Shown here: one piece after another, positions 59,376 through 64,000 of the stretch
Layout: every line of letters begins with the position of its first letter
Numbering within the stretch: position 1 is the stretch's first letter
Source of the DNA: Nakamurella endophytica
GTDB lineage: Bacteria > Actinomycetota > Actinomycetes > Mycobacteriales > Nakamurellaceae
Length of the DNA: 64,000 nt
NCBI RefSeq assembly: GCF_014646215.1
Contig: NZ_BMNA01000001.1
Coordinates: 573,250-637,249, forward strand
Direction: 5' to 3'
Translations under genes and position numbers: made by a program
Notes under the pieces: model-generated
What the model was told of the DNA's origin: nothing
The model's database searches: none
The model's input: the letters and a program-made list of their open reading frames with translations, nothing else

Positions 59376-60491
59376 ATGGCGGCCGTGGCACTGGGCATAC
59401 CCGTCCGCGGCCCGCGGCCGGGGGCGCCGGTCGACCCGGGGACGCCCGCCTCAGCGCCGCCCGACACGTCCGGACGGCCGGACACCCCGCACCTGGTGGA
59501 CCGGTACGGCCGGCGGGCACGCGACCTGCGGGTCAGCCTGACCGACCGGTGCAACCTGCGGTGCACCTACTGCATGCCGGCCGAGGGTCTGGAGTGGATG
59601 CCCGCCGACGACGTCCTGTCGGACGCCGAGCTGCTGCGCCTGGTGCGGGTCGCCGTCGAGCGGCTGGGCGTCACCGAGGTGCGCTTCACCGGCGGGGAAC
59701 CGTTGCTGCGCAAGGGCATCGCCGAGCTGGTCCGGGGCACCGCGGCGCTGCGCCCGCGACCGGAGATCTCGCTGACGACCAACGGGATCGGCTTCGCGCG
59801 GCGGGCCGGCGAGCTGGCCGACGCCGGCCTGGACCGGGTGAACATCTCGCTGGACACGCTGCGCGACGACGTCTTCCGGTCGCTGACCCGGCGGCCGCGG
59901 CACCGCGACGTGCTGGCCGGCCTGGAGGCCGCCCGGGCGGCCGGGCTGCGGCCGGTGAAGATCAACGCGGTGCTGCTGCGGGGGATCAACGACGGCGAGG
60001 CCGCCGACCTGCTCGCCTTCGCCCTGGAGCACGGCTACCACCTGCGGTTCATCGAGCAGATGCCGCTGGACGCCGGGCACAGCTGGGACCGCGCCGAGAT
60101 GGTGACGGCGGCGGAGATCCTGGACCGGTTGACCGAGCGGTTCACCCTGCTGCCGCACCCGGCGCCGCGGGCCGGCGCGCCGGCCGAGCTGTTCGACGTC
60201 GCCGGCTGGGCGGTCGACGGCGCTGCGGCGACGGTCGGCGTGGTCGGCTCCGTCACCCGCCCGTTCTGCGGGGACTGCGACCGGACCCGGCTCACGGCCG
60301 ACGGCCAGGTGCGCAGCTGTTTGTTCTCCCGGACCGAGACCGACCTGCGGGCGCTGCTGCGCGGCGGGGCCGGCGACGACGAGCTGGCCGACGCCTGGCG
60401 CGGCGCGATGTGGGCCAAGCTGCCCGGCCACGGCATCGACGACCCGTCGTTCCTGCAACCCGACCGGCCGATGAGCGCCATCGGTGGCTGA
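59376..60491 (+). CDS. moaA: GTP 3',8-cyclase MoaA
   Basis: A 371-residue radical SAM enzyme for the first step of molybdopterin synthesis (GTP to 3',8-cyclo-GTP). After about 45 Pro-rich residues comes LVDRYGRRARDLRVSLTDRCNLRCTYC with the CxxxCxxC cluster motif, then VRFTGGEPLLRKG and RVNISLDTL. The C-terminal second cluster site is FCGDCDRTRL with RSCLF. It lacks the GG tail typical of some MoaA but ends IGG. moaD overlaps its end by eight bases. No moaC, moaB or moaE is nearby, so the pathway is completed elsewhere. Confidence 0.96.
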   Translation: MAAVALGIPVRGPRPGAPVDPGTPASAPPDTSGRPDTPHLVDRYGRRARDLRVSLTDRCNLRCTYCMPAEGLEWMPADDVLSDAELLRLVRVAVERLGVTEVRFTGGEPLLRKGIAELVRGTAALRPRPEISLTTNGIGFARRAGELADAGLDRVNISLDTLRDDVFRSLTRRPRHRDVLAGLEAARAAGLRPVKINAVLLRGINDGEAADLLAFALEHGYHLRFIEQMPLDAGHSWDRAEMVTAAEILDRLTERFTLLPHPAPRAGAPAELFDVAGWAVDGAAATVGVVGSVTRPFCGDCDRTRLTADGQVRSCLFSRTETDLRALLRGGAGDDELADAWRGAMWAKLPGHGIDDPSFLQPDRPMSAIGG

Positions 60492-60765
60492 CGTCCCGGA
60501 GCGGCCGGGCACCGTCGGGGTGCTGGTGCGCTACTTCGCCGCGGCACGGGCCGCGGCCGGGACGTCGGAGGAACTCCTCGCGGTCGCCGCGCCGGCGGAC
60601 CTGGCCGCGGTGCTGGCGGCGGCGGTCGACCGGCACGGCGCCGGCTTGGCGCGGGTGCTGGAGCGCTGCTCGTTCCTCCTGGACGAGGTGGCGGTGCACG
60701 GCCGGGACACGGCGGTGCCGGACGGCGCCGCGGTCGACGTCCTGCCGCCGTTCGCCGGCGGCTGA
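60484..60765 (+). CDS. moaD: Molybdopterin synthase sulfur carrier subunit MoaD
   Basis: A 93-residue ubiquitin-like sulfur carrier: VLVRYFAAARAAAGTSEELL, VLERCSFLLDEVAVHG, AAVDVLPPFAGG. The C-terminal Gly-Gly, which becomes the thiocarboxylate in the MoaDE synthase, is intact at the very end. The GTG at 60484 lies inside the moaA 3' end, so translation is coupled. A moaA-moaD pair is also found in mycobacteria (moaA2-moaD2). Confidence 0.94.
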   Translation: MADVPERPGTVGVLVRYFAAARAAAGTSEELLAVAAPADLAAVLAAAVDRHGAGLARVLERCSFLLDEVAVHGRDTAVPDGAAVDVLPPFAGG

Positions 60766-60954
60766 CCCGGACACGGAAGGGAGCCGGGGCCGCGGCGGAG
60801 CCCTCGGTGGAGCGGCACGTCGGCGCCCTGTCGACAGCGGGCACGACTTTGCGTGTCCACCTGTGGAGCGGCCCGGCCGGGCGCTACCGTTCGGGTGACA
60901 GTACTGCGACCTCACCGCTGCTGCCGATGGCCGTGCGGTGCCCAGGAGGAACCC

Positions 60955-61701
60955 GTGAGCCACCCCACCGACGGCGACACCCCGCCGTCGTACCCGCCGC
61001 CGTCCGGGGCCGCCCCCGGCTATCCGCCGCCGGCGCCTCCCGGTCCCCCCGGAGGCTACGCCGCGCCGCCCCCCGGCTACGCGCCGCCCCCGCCGTCGTC
61101 CAACGCCCCCGGCGCGCCGGGTGCACCCGGCGGCGCGTACCCCCCGCCCGCCGGCTACCCGGCGGCGCAGGGCGGCTACCCGGCGCCCGGCGCGTACCCG
61201 CCGCCGCAGGGTGGCTACGCGCCTCCCGGCGGTTCGGGCAACTACCCCCGGCCGGCCACCGGTCCGGACTTCTCGAAGGTCGCCATCGGCGACTGGCTGA
61301 TCCTCGGTGGCGGCCTGCTCTACCTGATCTTCAGCTTCTTCACCTGGCAGCTGCGGATCGACGTGGACAGCGACTTCTTCTACGCCTACCGCAACGGTTG
61401 GGGGTCGTTCTACATCATCGGCACGCTGCTCGTCCTGGCCGTGACGGTGGTCCGGGCGCTGCAGCTGTTCGTCCCGCAGGCCAACCTGCGCTCGGTCAAG
61501 CCGGAGTTCCTGGTCTACGGCGCCGTGCTCGGCGCGGCCGTGGTGCTGCTCTCGGTGATCGTGATCCTGGCCCAGAACGGGATCATGTACACCGGCGCCT
61601 GGCTGGCGCTGATCATGGCGCTGGTCGTCGCCTACGGCACCCTGCTCTCGGCGCAGCGGGCCGGCGCCCGGCTGCCCTTCAAGGTGCCCGGCCCGGCCTG
61701 A
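60955..61701 (+). CDS. Membrane protein with Pro/Gly/Tyr-rich N-terminus
   Basis: A 248-residue protein. The first 105 residues are PPPGYAPPP and GGYPAPGAYPPPQGGY repeats, a disordered tail common in actinobacterial membrane proteins. Four membrane segments follow (IGDWLILGGGLLYLIFSFFTW, FYIIGTLLVLAVTVV, FLVYGAVLGAAVVLLSVIVIL, AWLALIMALVVAYGTLL). AGGAGG lies before the GTG. I do not recognise a named family. It is transcribed in the same direction as moaAD, but 190 bases later, and is followed by a strong terminator. Confidence 0.8.
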   Translation: MSHPTDGDTPPSYPPPSGAAPGYPPPAPPGPPGGYAAPPPGYAPPPPSSNAPGAPGAPGGAYPPPAGYPAAQGGYPAPGAYPPPQGGYAPPGGSGNYPRPATGPDFSKVAIGDWLILGGGLLYLIFSFFTWQLRIDVDSDFFYAYRNGWGSFYIIGTLLVLAVTVVRALQLFVPQANLRSVKPEFLVYGAVLGAAVVLLSVIVILAQNGIMYTGAWLALIMALVVAYGTLLSAQRAGARLPFKVPGPA

Positions 61702-61718
61702 CCGGCGCCCGCACCCGT

Positions 61719-61752
61719 GACGGCCGCGACCCCCACCGGGGTCGCGGCCGTC
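61719..61752 (+). terminator. Strong terminator, perfect 15-bp stem
   Basis: GACGGCCGCGACCCC pairs perfectly with GGGGTCGCGGCCGTC around the loop CACC, 17 bases after the stop of the membrane protein. Confidence 0.9.
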
Positions 61753-61874
61753 GGCGTCCTGGCACCCCTCCCCGGTGTCGCCCCTGCCGGCGGACCCGGG
61801 CACAGTGGGGAGCGCGGGTCGTCCTGCCGCCGACCCGGACCGCCCCACCCGGACGCCCGAGGAGGACACGAGAC

Positions 61875-62222
61875 GTGAGCAACGACCCGAGAGACGTGGC
61901 CGCCACCTACTTCCGCGCCTGGCAGGCCCGCGACTTCGACACCCTGGCGTCGATCCTGCGGGACGGGGTGACCTTCCGCGGCCCGCTCGGCGCGGCCGAC
62001 GGGGTGCAGGAGTGCCTGGCCGGGCTGCGCGGCATGGCCCAGGGCATCACCGAGATCCGGGTGCTGAAGATGTGGGTCGACGGTCCTGACGTGCTGACCT
62101 GGTACGACCTGCACACGGCGGGCGCGCCGCCGGCACCGACCGCGAACTGGATGCACGTCGAGGACGGCGGCATCGCACGGATCCGGGCGACCTTCGACCC
62201 GCGGGACCTGCTGGCATCCTGA
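61875..62222 (+). CDS. SnoaL-like/NTF2-fold protein
   Basis: A 115-residue small protein of the SnoaL-like (NTF2) type: VAATYFRAWQARDFDTLASILRDGVTFRGPLGAADGVQECLAGL, TWYDLHTAGAPPAPTANWMHVEDGGIARIRATFDPRDLL. These cone-shaped proteins bind or isomerise small hydrophobic molecules; members beside ECF sigma factors can be regulatory. GAGGAGG precedes the GTG. It is convergent with the sigma factor gene. Confidence 0.85.
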   Translation: MSNDPRDVAATYFRAWQARDFDTLASILRDGVTFRGPLGAADGVQECLAGLRGMAQGITEIRVLKMWVDGPDVLTWYDLHTAGAPPAPTANWMHVEDGGIARIRATFDPRDLLAS

Positions 62223-62304
62223 CGGGCGGCCGCCGCCCGGAACGTCCGGGACCGACCCGCGTTCCGCCCTGCCGACCCCCGCCCGGGACGTCACCGGCGG
62301 TCGG

Positions 62305-63597
62305 TCAGCCCGGGCCACCGGCGGTCACCCGGTCGAGCAGGCGCTCCAGCGAGAGCCGCTCGGCCAGGTTGCCGACCAGGTCCAGCGCCCGGCGCACCTC
62401 GGCGGCGGCGTCGTCCGCCCGGCCCAGCCGGCGCAGCAGTTCGGCCCGGACCGCGGGGACCACGTGGAACTCGCGCAGTTCCGGGGCGGCCGCCAGCCCG
62501 TCCACCAGGTCGAGGGCGGCCCGCGGGCCGTCCCGCATGCCCACGGCGACGGCCCGGTTCAGCGCCACCACCGGGGACGGCACCCGACCGAGCAGGACGT
62601 CGTAGAGCGCGACGATCTGCGGCCAGTCGGTCCGGGCGGCGTCCGGGGCCTCGGCGTGCACCGCGGCGATGGCGGCCTGCACGCCGTAGGGCCCGGGGCG
62701 TCCCCGCAGCGCCTCGACGACCAGCCGGCAGCCCTGCGCGATCCGGTCCCGGTCCCACCGGCTGCGGTCCTGTTCCGCCAGCGCGACCGGCACCCCGTCC
62801 GGATCGGTCCGCGCCGGCCGCCGGGCGTCGGTGAGCAGCAGCAGCGCGAGCAGCCCCGTCACCTCGGGCTCGCCCGGCAGCAGCCGGTGCAGGATCCGCG
62901 CCAGCCGGATGGCCTCCTCGACCAGGTCGGCGCGCACCAGCGCCGACCCCGACGACGCGGCGTAGCCCTCGGTGAAGACCAGGTACAGCGCACCGAGCAC
63001 GCCGGGCAGGCGGTCCGGCAGCTCCGCCCGGGTCGGCACCCGGAACGGGATGCGCGCCTCGCGGATCTTGCGCTTGGCCCGGATGAGTCGCTGGGCCATC
63101 GTGGCCACCGGTACCAGGAAGGCCTGCGCGACCTCGGCGGTGGTCAGGCCGGCGAGGTAGCGCAGCGTCAGCGCGGTGTGCGCCTCGACCGGCAGGGCCG
63201 GGTGGCACAGGGTGAAGAACAGCTGCAGCCGCTCGTCGGGCACGGCGTCGTCCCCGGAGCCGACCACGTCGTCCGCCGGGCCTGCCCAGCCGCCCGCCCG
63301 GTGCCGCCCCTGGTCGGCCAGCAGCACGGCCAGGCGCTGCGCCTCGGACCGGTTGCGGCGCAACCGGTCCACGGCCCGCCGCCGGGCCGTGGTGACCAGC
63401 CAGGCCAGCGGTGCGTCCGGCACGCCGTCCCGCGGCCAGCGACTCAGCGCGGCCTCGACCGTCTCGACCGCCTCGGCCGCCACCTCCTCGGCCAGGTCCA
63501 GGTCACCGAACCGGGCCGCGAGGATCGGCAGCAACCGCTCGCGATCCTCGCGGAACACCCGCTCCACCGCGCCGGCGGCGGCCGCCTCCCGGTCCAC
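62305..63597 (-). CDS. ECF42-type RNA polymerase sigma factor with C-terminal extension
   Basis: A 430-residue sigma factor. Region 2 is at about 10-80 (DLAEEVAAEAVETVEAALSRW, PLAWLVTTARRRAVDRLRRN) and region 4 at about 120-175 (ALTLRYLAGLTTAEVAQAFLVPVATMAQRLIRAKRKIREA). A helical TPR-like extension of about 250 residues follows (DUF6596; YLVFTEGYAASSG, VVALNRAVAVGMRDGPRAALDLVDGLAA). This architecture with a neighbouring YCII/DGPF gene defines the ECF42 group, which lacks a classical anti-sigma factor. The GTG lies two bases after the partner's stop. Confidence 0.93.
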   Translation of the reverse strand: MDREAAAAGAVERVFREDRERLLPILAARFGDLDLAEEVAAEAVETVEAALSRWPRDGVPDAPLAWLVTTARRRAVDRLRRNRSEAQRLAVLLADQGRHRAGGWAGPADDVVGSGDDAVPDERLQLFFTLCHPALPVEAHTALTLRYLAGLTTAEVAQAFLVPVATMAQRLIRAKRKIREARIPFRVPTRAELPDRLPGVLGALYLVFTEGYAASSGSALVRADLVEEAIRLARILHRLLPGEPEVTGLLALLLLTDARRPARTDPDGVPVALAEQDRSRWDRDRIAQGCRLVVEALRGRPGPYGVQAAIAAVHAEAPDAARTDWPQIVALYDVLLGRVPSPVVALNRAVAVGMRDGPRAALDLVDGLAAAPELREFHVVPAVRAELLRRLGRADDAAAEVRRALDLVGNLAERLSLERLLDRVTAGGPG

Positions 63598-63599
63598 CG

Positions 63600-63944
63600 T
63601 CAGAGCTGCAGCAGCGGGCGGACCTCGACCCGGCCGTACCGCGCACCCGGGCAGCGGGCCGCCCAGTCCATCGCCGCGTCCAGGTCCGGGACGTCGATCA
63701 GCACGAAACCGCCCAGGAACTCCCGGCTCTCGGCGAACGGGCCGTTGGCCACCAGCCGCCGGCCGTCCGCCCGCACCTGCACGGTGGTGGCCACGTCCTC
63801 CCCGGTCAGCGCGGCTCCGTCGACCCGAACCCCGGCATCGACCAGCGAACGCTCGTAGGCCTGGAACTCCTCGACCGTCGGCTCGGCACCGGCGCCCTCG
63901 GGCGGCCCGTCGTGGAACCCGAACACCAGCAGCATGTACTTCAC
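63600..63944 (-). CDS. YCII/DGPF-domain protein, partner of the ECF42 sigma factor
   Basis: A 114-residue YCII-related protein: MKYMLLVFGFHDGPPEG, QVRADGRRLVANGPFAESREFLGGFVLIDVPDLDAAMDWAARCPGARYGRVEVRPLLQL in outline, with the GPFAE signature and the C-terminal VEVRPL strand. DGPF genes are regularly coupled to ECF42 sigma genes; their role is unclear. GAGAGGAG lies before the GTG at 63944. It is the first gene of the two-gene unit; nothing recognisable follows to the end of the window. Confidence 0.92.
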   Translation of the reverse strand: MKYMLLVFGFHDGPPEGAGAEPTVEEFQAYERSLVDAGVRVDGAALTGEDVATTVQVRADGRRLVANGPFAESREFLGGFVLIDVPDLDAAMDWAARCPGARYGRVEVRPLLQL

Positions 63945-64000
63945 GGCGCGCTCCTCTCGGCGGCGCCGTCCGGCGCCTCGACCCGATGACGCACCGACCC

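Overview
The window is very G+C-rich (roughly three quarters by eye), is packed with GTG starts and 4-base GTGA stop/start overlaps, and uses codons ending in G or C. Marker genes (SepH, DUF3027, DUF2530, DUF2537, a CspB-type cold-shock protein, F420-type oxidoreductases, two citrate synthases) place it in a free-living actinobacterium, probably of the Nakamurella/Frankiales/Geodermatophilales kind; the genus is inference. The gene set gltA, pdxH, citA, serC, sepH, DUF2537, trmH, marR, DUF2530, MFS and cspB, with a separate moaA-moaD pair, recalls from memory the M. tuberculosis Rv0866-Rv0896 neighbourhood, with insertions. No tRNA, rRNA, IS element, phage or CRISPR array was seen.

1-9.7 kb: the end of an aldo/keto reductase, a secreted DUF5666 protein, a two-component pair, a GT2-GtrA glycosyltransferase, an AI-2E-type permease and a GT39 membrane mannosyltransferase. 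Three upstream regions here carry the same array of CACAGC half-sites with identical geometry (offsets 0, 11, 33 and a -10 hexamer at 48), which looks like the regulon of the local response regulator. 9.7-16.7 kb: a TipA-like MerR regulator with its operator, then a minus-strand operon of rhamnulokinase and LutABC joined by GTGA overlaps, then a secreted deacetylase-like protein that ends in a 16-bp minisatellite.

17-34 kb: citrate synthase, photolyase, aldose epimerase, TetR, a stress-type PRC-barrel protein behind a structured leader, MFS plus PdxH, a second citrate synthase, SerC, SepH, an alpha/beta hydrolase containing a 12-copy 9-bp repeat, a PAS-GGDEF protein, GAPDH and a GlxA-type regulator. 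34-50 kb: an asymmetric heterodimeric ABC exporter, DUF2537, TrmH, MarR, DUF2530, a 1070-residue sacsin-like ATPase coupled to DUF3027, an MFS protein with a long repetitive N-terminus coupled to a lipoprotein, CspB and small membrane proteins.

50-64 kb: VanZ, two HAD phosphatases, a secreted beta-propeller, then a molybdenum region (TOBE/HTH regulator-modABC, XdhC, MoaA, MoaD) with two F420-type genes between, and finally a SnoaL-like protein and an ECF sigma factor with its YCII/DGPF partner. Many genes have a TANNNT hexamer 6-7 bases before the start codon, the pattern of leaderless mRNAs, and this was used to settle several starts.
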